A stretch of 33,568 bases of DNA from an uncultured Clostridia bacterium (GCA_944381275.1 CALWKO010000014.1:1-33568), one strand, 5' to 3'. Numbered from the stretch's first letter, positions 6,500 to 15,473 are shown. The notes: generated from the sequence alone by a model not told the origin. Made by a program: numbers and translations.

Positions 6500-9087
6500 A
6501 AAACGAGATGTCACAGATGATGAAATCATACCTGCAACTCAAGGAAAAATATAAAGATTGCATTGTTTTTTACAGGCTGGGCGACTTTTACGAGATGTTT
6601 TTCGACGACGCCATACTCGTGTCGCGCCTGCTGGATCTCACTTTGACGGGCAGGAGCTGCGGCTTGGAAGAGCGCGCCCCCATGTGCGGCGTTCCCTACC
6701 ATGCAGTCGATTCCTATTTGTCGAAGCTGATAGCTTTAGGTTATAAAGTTGCCGTATGCGAACAGCTCAACACCCCGGAAGAAGCGGGCAGAAACTTGGT
6801 GGACAGGGATGTGGTGCGCGTCATCACCCCCGGCACGGTGATAGAAGACACTCTGCTCGATGAAAAGAAAAACAACTATCTGGCGTGCATCTATTCGGGA
6901 AAAACCGATTGCGCCATAGCGTGGATAGATATATCTACCGGCGAGTTCTGCACTTGTCAAGAGAAGGGGTCGTCCATCGAAGGGGTGGAGGATGTGCTTA
7001 CAATGCTTTCACCCGCGGAGATTATCTGCAACGAGCAGGCGAGGAAGGAGAGTGAAAAATTTTCCGACATACGATTGGGAAAACTGCCTAAATTCAACGC
7101 CTATTCGGAAGATGAATTTAAGTTTTCCAAGGCGGAAAGTTTACTCAATAAGCATTTCACCACCACTACGCTTGACGGTTTCGGATTGAAGGGGAAGGAA
7201 ACTTCCGTATGTGCGTGCGGCGCGCTGATGAGTTATGTCTACGAAACGCAAAAGCGCTGCCTGTCCCATGTGAACACCATACGATATGTGAATAATAACT
7301 CCTATATGTTTATGGACGCACATACACGGGCGAATTTGGAGATTTTGCAGTGCGCGCGCGACAATAAGCGCAAGGCCTCCTTGCTCTGGGTGCTCGACAA
7401 GACAAGGACGAGTATGGGCGGCAGATTATTGTATAAGATTTTGGAACAGCCCCTGCGCGACAGGGCGAAAATTCAAAAGCGCCTCGACGCGGTGGAAGAG
7501 CTCATCGGCAAGGTGAAGGAGTCTGCCGCTATCGATGAAATCCTGAAAGACGTAAAGGACATCGAACGCTTAACTTCCAAACTTTCTTACGAAACGATGA
7601 TATCGCCCAAGGATTTGCTCTCGTTAAAGCAATCCTTGCAGGCGATGCCGGGGATAAAGGCGAATCTCGCGCTATATGATTCCGAACTCTTGCGCACGCT
7701 CAACTCAAATATTTTCTCGCTGGAGGATATCGCCAATCTTTTGGAGTTGTCGATAGACGAAAAATGCCCCGCCACCACTAAGGAGGGCGGCTACATCAAG
7801 GCGGGATTTTCAAGCGAGTTGGACGAATATCGCAATGCGCGCACGGAAAGTTCAGCGTGGCTTGCCGATATAGAGGCTAAGGAGCGTGAATCCACCGGCA
7901 TCAAAAATCTGAAGGTGGGCTACAATAAGGTATTCGGCTATTTTATAGAGGTAAACAAGAGCGCTTCGGACAAGGTTCCGCCTTATTTCGTGCGCAAACA
8001 GACATTGGTGAACAACGAACGCTACATAACCGAAGAGCTTAAAGAGGTGGAAGACAAGGTATTGGGCAGCAGTGAAAAGGCAATAAAGCTCGAGCAGGAC
8101 ATCTTGAAGGAGATTATCCGCGAGCTGACGGGCAGGATCTCGCAATTTCAATCTACGGCGCGCAATGTGGCGTACCTCGATGTGTTGCTGTCGTTTGCCA
8201 AAGTCGCCAAGGAGAATAATTACGTCAAGCCGACGATCTCGCGCGATTTGAGCACCACCATTAAGGAAGGGCGTCACCCCGTGGTGGAACAGCTGATGAA
8301 GAAAAACGAATTTGTGCCCAACGACGCATATTTGGACTGCTCGCAGGACAGGCTCATGATCATCACGGGTCCCAATATGTCGGGTAAAAGCACATATATG
8401 CGGCAAATCGCGCTCATCACGCTCATGGCGCATGTGGGTTCCTTTGTTCCGGCGAAAAAGGCGGATATAGCCTTGGCGGACAGGATTTTCACCAGGATAG
8501 GCGCGAGCGACGACCTGACTTACGGTCAAAGCACCTTTATGGTGGAGATGGTAGAGGTCGCCGAGATATTGCACAGCGCCACCATGAACAGCTTGGTCAT
8601 AATGGATGAAATAGGCAGGGGCACCTCAACTTTGGACGGGCTCTCCATCGCCGTGGCGGTAGCGGAGGATATCGCTAAGCGTATTCGCTGTAAAACGCTT
8701 TTCTCCACCCACTACCACGAGATGACCGCCCTTGAAGGGCGAGTGGAGGGCGCAAAAAATTATAAAGTCACCGCTGCGGAGAACAAAAATACGGTCATCT
8801 TCCTGCACAAAGTCATGCGCGGCGGGGCAAGCAAGAGCTTTGGTATAGAAGTCGCTCAGCTCGCGGGGCTCCCTAAGGCGGTGACTAACAGGGCAAAGGC
8901 GCTTTCCAAGCAGCTGGAGAAATCACCGCTCAAGCTGGAAGAAGAGACGGATGAGGTCAATTTGATAACCATAAGTGAAAATAATACGCTTAAAGATAAA
9001 TTGACGTCAATCGATATGGATGTGATAACGCCCATGCAGGCGTTCACCACCTTAAACGAATTGGTCGACATCGCCAAAAAGATGTGA
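6496..9087 (+). CDS. mutS: DNA mismatch repair protein MutS
   Basis: An 863-aa MutS of usual length. The mismatch-reading Phe-x-Glu motif is F31-Y32-E33 in GDFYEMFF. Connector, core and clamp domains follow. The C-terminal ATPase has Walker A GPNMSGKST (625-633) and Walker B with MDE at 703-705 (VIMDEIGRGTS), followed by the STHYHEM switch. It recognises mispairs and recruits MutL. The start overlaps the miaB stop (ATGA) and is preceded by GAGGTGG. MutL follows after 10 nt, so mutS and mutL are clearly cotranscribed. Confidence 0.97.
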   Translation: MKNEMSQMMKSYLQLKEKYKDCIVFYRLGDFYEMFFDDAILVSRLLDLTLTGRSCGLEERAPMCGVPYHAVDSYLSKLIALGYKVAVCEQLNTPEEAGRNLVDRDVVRVITPGTVIEDTLLDEKKNNYLACIYSGKTDCAIAWIDISTGEFCTCQEKGSSIEGVEDVLTMLSPAEIICNEQARKESEKFSDIRLGKLPKFNAYSEDEFKFSKAESLLNKHFTTTTLDGFGLKGKETSVCACGALMSYVYETQKRCLSHVNTIRYVNNNSYMFMDAHTRANLEILQCARDNKRKASLLWVLDKTRTSMGGRLLYKILEQPLRDRAKIQKRLDAVEELIGKVKESAAIDEILKDVKDIERLTSKLSYETMISPKDLLSLKQSLQAMPGIKANLALYDSELLRTLNSNIFSLEDIANLLELSIDEKCPATTKEGGYIKAGFSSELDEYRNARTESSAWLADIEAKERESTGIKNLKVGYNKVFGYFIEVNKSASDKVPPYFVRKQTLVNNERYITEELKEVEDKVLGSSEKAIKLEQDILKEIIRELTGRISQFQSTARNVAYLDVLLSFAKVAKENNYVKPTISRDLSTTIKEGRHPVVEQLMKKNEFVPNDAYLDCSQDRLMIITGPNMSGKSTYMRQIALITLMAHVGSFVPAKKADIALADRIFTRIGASDDLTYGQSTFMVEMVEVAEILHSATMNSLVIMDEIGRGTSTLDGLSIAVAVAEDIAKRIRCKTLFSTHYHEMTALEGRVEGAKNYKVTAAENKNTVIFLHKVMRGGASKSFGIEVAQLAGLPKAVTNRAKALSKQLEKSPLKLEEETDEVNLITISENNTLKDKLTSIDMDVITPMQAFTTLNELVDIAKKM

Positions 9088-9097
9088 GAGGTAAATT

Positions 9098-11116
9098 ATG
9101 TCGGTAATAAACATTCTGGAACCGAAAGTTTATAATCTGATAGCCGCAGGCGAAGTTGTGGAACGCCCCGCCAGCGTTATTAAGGAGTTGGTGGAAAACA
9201 GTATCGACGCAGGGGCGAGAAATATTGATATCGCAATAGAAGACGGCGGTATCTCACTCATACGCGTATCCGATGACGGCAAGGGCATGAGCAAGGAAGA
9301 TCTTTCCCGCTGTATTTTGCCTCATGCCACATCCAAGATAAGGGTTGCACAGGATTTGGAGAATATATCGTCCTTGGGATTCAGGGGCGAGGCTCTTGCT
9401 TCCATAGCGGCGGTGAGCAGATTTACGATAACTTCCTGTGACGGGCAGGATTCTTATAAGATGAACGCCGAGTTCGGCGTTATCAAGGACATTGTCCCGT
9501 GCGGCAGGGCGCGCGGAACCACGTGCGAAGCGGCGAATTTGTTTGAAAATACGCCCGCCAGATTGAAATTTTTGAAAAAACCCGTTCAGGAACGCGCGGA
9601 AGTGACCGCGGTCGTAACTCAGCTTATCTTTTCCCGTCCGGACGTATCTTTTACATATACGGCGGATAATGAGAAGATATTTTCCACCTCGGGCGGACTT
9701 TACGACGCGATATATTCCGTCTACGGCAAGGAACTAGGCGATAACCTTATCTATCACGAAAAGCAGTTTGACGACATAAAGATAAGCGGCTATTTGGGTA
9801 AACCGGGATATAGCAAACATAACAGGAATTATCAAACGGCGGTTATAAACGGCAGAGTGGTGAGCAACAATACCGTTTCGATCGCCGCAAGTCAGGCATA
9901 CGGCGGCATGCTCATGAAGAGATGCTTTCCCGTATATGTGCTGAATATTCAAATGCCCGCGGAGGACATGGACGTAAACGTTCACCCCAATAAAAAGGAA
10001 GTGCGCTTTAAGGATGTAAATAAAGTATTTTCCTGCGTATACAGGTTCTTCACATCGGCGCTGGCTTATCAGCAAACGCACCTGCAATTTGAAAAAGGGC
10101 AGGAGAAGGAAGATGTTTCTGCGGAAAGTCAAAATTCGGCTAACACCTCGAATAATTATGAAAAAGGCGATAATTTAAAGCAATCTGGCAATATTTCTTC
10201 TAACGATATAACATTAAGTAATCAAAAGAATGACGGAAATGGCGAGGGGAAACTTTCAAACATTTCCGACGCTTCTTACAAAAAGCCGACAAACGGCGAA
10301 GCTGTCGAAGCGCCCGATAAGGTAAATATTGACTCCGCGCAGGTAAGCGACGTCGCCCAAAAGATTAAGGATAAGTTCGCCGCAAAGCCTCAACCCGTTC
10401 AAACGGATACTCTCCAAGTTGCAACGCCCGTGGTTGCAAGGGCAATTTTGGATTTAGGTAAGCGTTCGGACTCCTATGGCAAGCAGGACAAGGAGATATT
10501 GAGGTCGTCTTCTGAATTGATAGATCTTGTGAACAGTCAGCTTGCGGAGGATTATACGATCGTGGGGCAGGTTTTAAAGACATATCTGATAGTGGAGCGC
10601 GCCGGCGCGGTATATGTCATCGATCAGCATGCCGTGCATGAAAAATTTATCTACGAACAGTATTGCGAACAGATGGAAAAAGCCGCAGTTACTTCACAAC
10701 AGCTGCTTATACCCTTTATTTTCAACGCAACTTCTTCGCAGTATGATTGCCTAAGCAAGCTGGTGCAGCCGCTCAATGCGATCGGGTTCGATATATGCGA
10801 GTTCGGAGGATTGTCGTTTAAGGTATCTGCGGTGCCGTTTGTTTTGCATGACATCAATCTCGACGCATTTCTCAATGATATTGCAGGCGATAATAAACTC
10901 ATATCGGCAAGTTTGACGGATATTTTGAAGGAAAAGCTCATGCAGCGCGCCTGCAAGAAAGCGATCAAGTCGGGTGATACGCTTTCCGCCGTGCAGATAA
11001 GAAAGCTGTTTGCCGCTATGGACAAGGGATTGCCGTTGCAATGTCCTCACGGCAGACCCGCCGTTATAAAGTTCACGCGCGCCGATTTCGACAAGATGTT
11101 CAAGCGTATTGTGTGA
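9098..11116 (+). CDS. mutL: DNA mismatch repair endonuclease MutL
   Basis: A 672-aa MutL. The N-terminal GHKL ATPase has ENSIDAGA, DDGKGM and GFRGEALASI motifs, and the transducer domain extends to about 335. A low-complexity Asn/Ser/Lys-rich linker follows (about 340-430). The C-terminal domain carries the metal-binding nuclease motif DQHAVHEK (509-516), ACKKAIKSGD and CPHGRP. The protein is therefore of the nicking type used by bacteria without MutH. GAGAGGT precedes the ATG. It works with the MutS encoded directly upstream. Confidence 0.96.
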   Translation: MSVINILEPKVYNLIAAGEVVERPASVIKELVENSIDAGARNIDIAIEDGGISLIRVSDDGKGMSKEDLSRCILPHATSKIRVAQDLENISSLGFRGEALASIAAVSRFTITSCDGQDSYKMNAEFGVIKDIVPCGRARGTTCEAANLFENTPARLKFLKKPVQERAEVTAVVTQLIFSRPDVSFTYTADNEKIFSTSGGLYDAIYSVYGKELGDNLIYHEKQFDDIKISGYLGKPGYSKHNRNYQTAVINGRVVSNNTVSIAASQAYGGMLMKRCFPVYVLNIQMPAEDMDVNVHPNKKEVRFKDVNKVFSCVYRFFTSALAYQQTHLQFEKGQEKEDVSAESQNSANTSNNYEKGDNLKQSGNISSNDITLSNQKNDGNGEGKLSNISDASYKKPTNGEAVEAPDKVNIDSAQVSDVAQKIKDKFAAKPQPVQTDTLQVATPVVARAILDLGKRSDSYGKQDKEILRSSSELIDLVNSQLAEDYTIVGQVLKTYLIVERAGAVYVIDQHAVHEKFIYEQYCEQMEKAAVTSQQLLIPFIFNATSSQYDCLSKLVQPLNAIGFDICEFGGLSFKVSAVPFVLHDINLDAFLNDIAGDNKLISASLTDILKEKLMQRACKKAIKSGDTLSAVQIRKLFAAMDKGLPLQCPHGRPAVIKFTRADFDKMFKRIV

Positions 11117-11159
11117 TATATAATAATGTGATATATATAATATGGTAATAATATATAAT
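11116..11159 (+). repeat. Three ATATATAAT copies before miaA
   Basis: ATATATAAT occurs at 11116-11124, 11133-11141 and 11151-11159, spaced 17-18 bp. The last copy runs into the miaA start codon. Each contains TATAAT. No convincing -35 box is seen at the right distance, and no Shine-Dalgarno sequence precedes the ATG. The stretch may ease translation initiation or act as a weak internal promoter. Confidence 0.45.
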
Positions 11160-12084
11160 GGATAAGATAAAGCTTGTTATCATTGGCGGACCCACCGCGA
11201 GCGGCAAGAGCGACATTGCCATTCGTGCGGCAAAACTCATCGGCGGCGAGATCATCTCTTGCGACAGCATGCAAATATATAAAGGTATGGACATAGGCAC
11301 CGCCAAGGTGACAGCCGAAGAAATGAGCGGCGTGCCGCATCATATGATCGACATTGCCGATCCTAAGCGGGAGTATAGCGCATTCAATTTTGTTCAAGAA
11401 GCGGAAAAATTGATTGAGGATATAAATTTGCGCGGAAAAATTCCGATTATCGTCGGCGGAACGGGACTTTATGTGGAATCGCTCATATATCCGCTGTCCT
11501 TCATCGTGGAAAAAGACGATAAAGTACGTGAGCGGCTATATGAAGAATATGAGCGCCTGGGCGCGCAAGCCATGTATGAAAAGTTGAAGCGCATAGACCC
11601 CGAAGACGCCGAAAAAATTCATCCGAATAACGTAAAAAGGCTGCTCCGCGCGCTGGAAATATATGAACTTTCGGGAAAAACCAAGAGCAAATGCGCCGAG
11701 CGCGTGCCCAATGAGGCTTACGACATAGGACTTTTCATTGTAAATCCAACGCGTGAAGAGCTCTATGCTCGCATAGACGCGCGCGTTGACAAGATGTTCG
11801 CTAGCGGAATCGAAGGCGAAGTGAAAAATCTGCTTGATGGCGGCGTTCATTGGGATTGCCAAAGCATGCAGGCGATCGGCTACAAGGAATTTAAGCCGTA
11901 TTTTGAAGGAACTGCGTCCTTGGATGAGGTGAAAGAAGCGATCAAGCGCAACACTCGGCATTATGCCAAGCGGCAGATCACCTGGTTTAAGCGGTATAAG
12001 GAAGGACTTTGGTATGGGCTGGATGAAGAAGATAAGATGTTGAACGACATAAAAAACTTTGCGGAAAGGAAAAATCATGAATAA
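11158..12084 (+). CDS. miaA: tRNA dimethylallyltransferase MiaA
   Basis: A 308-aa DMAPP:tRNA transferase that forms i6A37, the substrate of MiaB. The P-loop GGPTASGKS (10-18) is followed by ISCDSMQIYKGMDIGTAK with the catalytic Asp, and by PHHMIDI. The C-terminal part includes QAIGYKEF and RRNTRHYAKRQITWF-type tRNA contacts (KRNTRHYAKRQITWFKR). Length is typical. It starts 41 nt after mutL in an AT-only spacer without a Shine-Dalgarno sequence and overlaps the next gene by 8 nt. Confidence 0.96.
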   Translation: MDKIKLVIIGGPTASGKSDIAIRAAKLIGGEIISCDSMQIYKGMDIGTAKVTAEEMSGVPHHMIDIADPKREYSAFNFVQEAEKLIEDINLRGKIPIIVGGTGLYVESLIYPLSFIVEKDDKVRERLYEEYERLGAQAMYEKLKRIDPEDAEKIHPNNVKRLLRALEIYELSGKTKSKCAERVPNEAYDIGLFIVNPTREELYARIDARVDKMFASGIEGEVKNLLDGGVHWDCQSMQAIGYKEFKPYFEGTASLDEVKEAIKRNTRHYAKRQITWFKRYKEGLWYGLDEEDKMLNDIKNFAERKNHE

Positions 12085-13294
12085 AAAGATAGAAAAAATC
12101 ATTGAAGACGCGGAAAAATCATTAAAGACTCAATTCGAGGTCATCGATAAAAACGCTCTCAAACGACAAAAAGACGTTTTGGACGCCTTTAGAAAATTCA
12201 ATGTGGGACAGCGCCATTTTGCTCCCACCAACGGCTACGGTTATGACGATATCGCCCGCGATACGCTCTGTAATCTGTACGCGGGCGTATTTAAAGCGGA
12301 GGCGGCAATCGTTTCGCCGCTGATCGTTTCGGGAACGCATGCGCTTTCGTTGTGTCTTTTCGGAATTTTGCGCCCCGGGGATACCATGCTGGCGGTTACG
12401 GGCGCGCCTTATGACACTTTGCAGGAAGTTATCGGCGGCAAAGGCAATGGTTCGTTAGCAGATTTCGGCGTAAAATATCGCGAAGTGCGCTTTGACGGCG
12501 AGCAAATGTGCGAAATTTTGCGCGGCGATCGTACTGTGAAACTCGTGTTTATGGGCAGATCGCGCGGTTATGAGTGGCGCGACGCGCTTAAACTTTCCGA
12601 CATAGCGGAGCTTGTGAAACAGATAAGAAGCGTGCGCGAGGACGTGGTCATCATGTGCGACAACTGCTACGGCGAATTTGTGGAGGATGAAGAGCCTATT
12701 TCTTGCGGAGTTGACATTGTTGCAGGCTCACTTATTAAGAATATCGGCGGCGGACTTGCTCCAACCGGCGGTTATATTTGCGGTAAAAAGGCATATATCG
12801 ACCAAATTGCGGGAAGATTGACGGCGCCTTCTATAGGAATGGAGGTTGGATCTTACGCAGGAAGCTATCGCAATTTTTACCAAGGGTTATTTTTGGCACC
12901 GCACGTCACCGCCTGCGCGTTAAAGAGCGCCATGCTGTTTTCTAAGGTGTTTTCCGATTTGGGTTATGACGCATCGCCTAAGCCCGGAGTCATTCCCGGG
13001 GACATTATCTGCGCCGTTAAATTGGGCAGCGCCGACAAAGTTATCGAATTTGTAAGGGCTATTCAGCGCGTTTCACCCATCGACAGCAACGTTACGCCGT
13101 TCCCGTGGGATATGCCTGGATATACCGATCAGGTCATAATGGCGGCGGGCACTTTTGTGGCGGGCGCTTCGATAGAACTTTCCGCCGATTCTCCCATACG
13201 CGAGCCGTACATCGTATATGTTCAAGGCGCGTTCACATACGAGCATGCAAAAATAGCCGTGGAAGAATGCCTGGAAGGGTTGATAAAGGATTGA
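12077..13294 (+). CDS. PLP-dependent methionine gamma-lyase-like protein (YnbB family)
   Basis: A 405-aa fold-type I PLP enzyme of the family long annotated as aluminium resistance protein or cystathionine beta-lyase related (Bacillus YnbB). SGTHAL binds the cofactor phosphate, CDNCYGEF supplies the ring-contacting Asp, and the Schiff-base lysine is probably Lys221 in GSLIKNIGGG. The true substrate is not established in the family. ATG 12077, overlapping the miaA stop by 8 nt, has AAAGGA upstream. The in-frame alternative at 12059 lacks this. In Bacillus relatives hfq lies between miaA and this gene, but here it is absent. A bidirectional terminator follows. Confidence 0.88.
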   Translation: MNKKIEKIIEDAEKSLKTQFEVIDKNALKRQKDVLDAFRKFNVGQRHFAPTNGYGYDDIARDTLCNLYAGVFKAEAAIVSPLIVSGTHALSLCLFGILRPGDTMLAVTGAPYDTLQEVIGGKGNGSLADFGVKYREVRFDGEQMCEILRGDRTVKLVFMGRSRGYEWRDALKLSDIAELVKQIRSVREDVVIMCDNCYGEFVEDEEPISCGVDIVAGSLIKNIGGGLAPTGGYICGKKAYIDQIAGRLTAPSIGMEVGSYAGSYRNFYQGLFLAPHVTACALKSAMLFSKVFSDLGYDASPKPGVIPGDIICAVKLGSADKVIEFVRAIQRVSPIDSNVTPFPWDMPGYTDQVIMAAGTFVAGASIELSADSPIREPYIVYVQGAFTYEHAKIAVEECLEGLIKD

Positions 13295-13318
13295 TAGCCG
13301 GTTTTTATCGTTATAAGT

Positions 13319-13357
13319 AAAAAAAATAAGGTCGGCGTTTTGCCGACCCATTTTTTT
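13319..13357. terminator. Bidirectional terminator between the YnbB-like gene and lexA
   Basis: A perfect stem GGTCGGC (13330-13336) and GCCGACC (13342-13348) with a 5-nt loop. An A run on the left (13320-13326) and a T run on the right (13351-13357) make it functional for both converging genes. Confidence 0.9.
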
Positions 13358-13364
13358 GAATAAA

Positions 13365-14006
13365 TCAATGAATGCTGTTGCGCATAAGTCCCACGGCGAT
13401 ACCGAGAATTGCGAAATCGTGCGAGGAATCCACGATTATATCTTCCATATGGTCGTTTTCCGGCTTTAATCTTACCACGTCGCCGTCCTTATAAAAACGC
13501 TTTAACGTAACTTCGTTGTTGTCGATCATGGCGGCGATAATCTGACCGTTGTGTGCGGTGGGCTGGCGCCTGATCAAAACAGTATCGCCATCCAAAATGC
13601 CGACATTCACCATGGAAGTCCCCTTGACGGTGAGTATGAACATTTCGCCGGAGGTATTGAAATATTCGGGAGATATGTCGATATACTCGTCGTTCGTTAC
13701 GCCCGCAAACAGGGGTTGACCTGCGGCGATATTGCCCAGCATGGGTACGCGGCACATCTTGCTTTCGTCGTGAGTTGCGCGGATAAATTCGGGCGCGATT
13801 ATCTCCAATGTGCGATTTTTGCCCGTGTTTCGCCTTAATTTGCCGCTTTCGACCAGCTTATTCAAATAATATTGAGCCGATGCCGTGGAACGAAAGCCCA
13901 CATTGGCGCAGATTTCGCGCACGCTGGGCGGATAGTTGTACTTAGCAACAAATTCACTTATAAATTGCAGGGTTTGCAATTCTTTGTCGTCAGATTTTGC
14001 AGTCAT
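13365..14006 (-). CDS. lexA: SOS repressor LexA
   Basis: A 213-aa LexA. The winged-helix DNA-binding domain (1-70) has PPSVREICANVGFRSTASAQ as recognition region. The autocleavage site is Ala95-Gly96 in GNIAAGQP. The catalytic dyad is Ser131 (GTSMVNVG) and Lys169 (EVTLKRF). It represses SOS genes until RecA filaments trigger self-cleavage. Its own promoter holds a LexA-like palindrome, as expected for autoregulation. It is transcribed away from the upstream recombinase gene, in the same direction. The ribosome binding site is weak (GGGATAAAG). Confidence 0.96.
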   Translation of the reverse strand: MTAKSDDKELQTLQFISEFVAKYNYPPSVREICANVGFRSTASAQYYLNKLVESGKLRRNTGKNRTLEIIAPEFIRATHDESKMCRVPMLGNIAAGQPLFAGVTNDEYIDISPEYFNTSGEMFILTVKGTSMVNVGILDGDTVLIRRQPTAHNGQIIAAMIDNNEVTLKRFYKDGDVVRLKPENDHMEDIIVDSSHDFAILGIAVGLMRNSIH

Positions 14007-14036
14007 GGCTTTATCCCGTATAAGTTTCTTTTTTAT

Positions 14037-14065
14037 ATTTTAGCACATATGTTTGCATAATGCAA
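14037..14065 (-). promoter_or_regulatory. lexA promoter with LexA box in the spacer
   Basis: On the minus strand: TTGCAT (14060-14065), a 17-bp spacer and TAAAAT (14037-14042). The spacer holds CAAACATATGTGCT (14042-14055), which matches 11 of 14 positions of the Gram-positive LexA box CGAACRNRYGTTYC. This is the usual arrangement for lexA autorepression. Confidence 0.7.
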
Positions 14066-14079
14066 GCGGTTTTATTAAA

Positions 14080-15147
14080 TTAATCCTTTTTATCCTTCCT
14101 CAATTTGACTTTTTCCGCCGCTTCCTTCTTGATCTGTTCGCTTATTGCCGCATAATGGCGCTTTGTGGTGTTTATATCGCGGTGACCGAGTATCTCAGCG
14201 ACGACGTAAATGTCGTTAGTTTGATTATAAAGGCTCGTGCCGAATGTGCTGCGCAGCTTATGCGGCGTGATATTTTTGAGAGGAGTGACGATCGAGGCAT
14301 ACTTTTTAACCAAATTCTCCACAGCGCGCACGGTGATCCTGTGTTTTTGCAGAGAAAGAAAGAGTGCAGGGTAGCCTTCGATGAGTTTTTGACTTTCGCG
14401 CTCGTCCAAATAGTCACGCAATGCGGCGATTATTTCATCGGTGAGATATAAAATCGTCTGTGCGCCGCCTTTTCTTGTCACCTTGAATGCCTTTGACTTG
14501 AAGTCGATGCTGGAAATATTCAATCCGACCAACTCACTGATACGTATACCGGTGCCCAAAAAGAGGGTCAAAATTGCCAAATCGCGCTTCCTGGTGTGCT
14601 CCCGGAAGGAAATGACGCGCTTGGTGGACTCGCCGCTGTCCGTATCCGAATCCACAAGGTCTAGCAGTTCGCCGACTTCGTCGTTGTCGAGGCGCAAGAT
14701 GGGCTTGTCCTTGATTTTCGGCGTGGCGACCTTTGCCGCGGGATTGGCGGTAATCCTATCCTTATTATAATAGTACTTGAAAAACGACTTCAAAGTGGAC
14801 AATTTTCGCGATTTTGTCTTTAAAGAATTGGAAAATTCGCGGCCTCCGTAGGTATAAAAGGATAGGTAATCCATGAAAATTTCAATGTGGGTGGCGTTTA
14901 CGCGGTTCAAATCGGCATAGGTGAAGTGATCCTTGTCGCAGTGGGCAAAATCGTCGATTTCCTTGAACAAAAAGTCGAAAAACACACATAAATCTTGGGC
15001 ATATCCCAGCCTGGTAAGCGGAGTGGTATGCGTTTGAACGCCCAAAAAATACTCGCTGCACAGCCTGGGAAGCTCCTCGGCGAGCAATTTTTTGATTTTC
15101 AGGTTATTTTCCTTATCACGATTAGCGTAGTAATTTTCTTCTGCCAT
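14080..15147 (-). CDS. Tyrosine recombinase (XerC/D-like integrase)
   Basis: A 355-aa site-specific tyrosine recombinase. An N-terminal SAM-like core-binding domain (about 25-135) precedes the catalytic domain (about 150-345). All catalytic residues are visible: Arg202 (GTGIRISEL), Lys226 (TRKGGAQ), His296-x-x-Arg299 (HKLRSTFGTS), His322 (LGHRDINTT) and nucleophile Tyr332 (KRHYAAI). It ends in a lysine-rich tail. It is longer than XerC/XerD (about 300 aa). There is no phage or excisionase gene nearby, so a housekeeping or SOS-linked role is more likely than a mobile element. It lies upstream of lexA in the same direction. Its promoter carries a LexA-like box and no Shine-Dalgarno sequence. 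Its target site is unknown. Confidence 0.9.
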   Translation of the reverse strand: MAEENYYANRDKENNLKIKKLLAEELPRLCSEYFLGVQTHTTPLTRLGYAQDLCVFFDFLFKEIDDFAHCDKDHFTYADLNRVNATHIEIFMDYLSFYTYGGREFSNSLKTKSRKLSTLKSFFKYYYNKDRITANPAAKVATPKIKDKPILRLDNDEVGELLDLVDSDTDSGESTKRVISFREHTRKRDLAILTLFLGTGIRISELVGLNISSIDFKSKAFKVTRKGGAQTILYLTDEIIAALRDYLDERESQKLIEGYPALFLSLQKHRITVRAVENLVKKYASIVTPLKNITPHKLRSTFGTSLYNQTNDIYVVAEILGHRDINTTKRHYAAISEQIKKEAAEKVKLRKDKKD

Positions 15148-15153
15148 GACTTA

Positions 15154-15193
15154 ATTATAACACAAAAAAAATAAATGTGCAAATATATGTTCG
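15154..15193 (-). promoter_or_regulatory. Recombinase promoter overlapped by a LexA box
   Basis: On the minus strand: TTGCAC (15177-15182), 17 bp and a perfect TATAAT (15154-15159). The ATG at 15147 follows the -10 box after only 6 nt, so the transcript should be leaderless. CGAACATATATTTG (15180-15193) matches 12 of 14 positions of the LexA box, with a perfect left half, and overlaps the -35 by 3 bp. Confidence 0.65.
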
Positions 15194-15242
15194 AAATATG
15201 CAAATAAATAGATGATAGGCCATGCGGACACGGATACGGCAA

Positions 15243-15473
15243 AAGCCGATTATCTAATGGTTATTAATAATCATATTTTCAATCGGCTTGATAAAAAGAC
15301 TATAAGAAAACGGAAGGTTGATTAATATTGAATTGATTGTAATTACATCGATAAATGTAAGGGCGACAAAAAAATCGCTGATTGATAATTACGCATTGAT
15401 ATAAGGCGGCAATTAAATTCGCCGATTGATAATTATATTGATATAAGGCTGCAAATAAATCGATTGAAAATAC
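15243..15473. repeat. Degenerate ~45-bp repeat array, direct and inverted copies
   Basis: Direct copies begin with GATTG at 15335, 15380, 15424 and (partial) 15462, at periods of 45, 44 and 38 bp. The middle two share CGATTGATAATTA-like and TTGATATAAGGC cores (GATTGATAATTA at 15380 and 15424). An inverted copy lies at about 15260-15289: read on the minus strand it gives CCGATTGAAAATA, matching the copy at 15462. Together with AAGCCGATT at 15243-15251, it forms a 9-bp-armed hairpin (AATCGGCTT at 15281-15289). No spacer structure like CRISPR is present. Confidence 0.6.

Noticed and set aside
7852..8574. A 240-codon minus-strand open frame
   Set aside because: It lies inside mutS in antisense, in a GC-rich conserved stretch, with His-rich shadow composition.
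11113..11141. A clear sigma-A promoter for miaA
   Set aside because: TATAAT copies are present, but no acceptable -35 lies 16-18 bp upstream of any of them.
14080..15147. Integrase of a prophage or integrative element
   Set aside because: There are no phage, excisionase, relaxase or attachment-repeat features nearby, and the gene lies among housekeeping genes next to lexA.
15335..15473. CRISPR array
   Set aside because: The whole ~45-bp unit is repeated with decay. There are no unique spacers, no conserved exact repeat and no cas genes.
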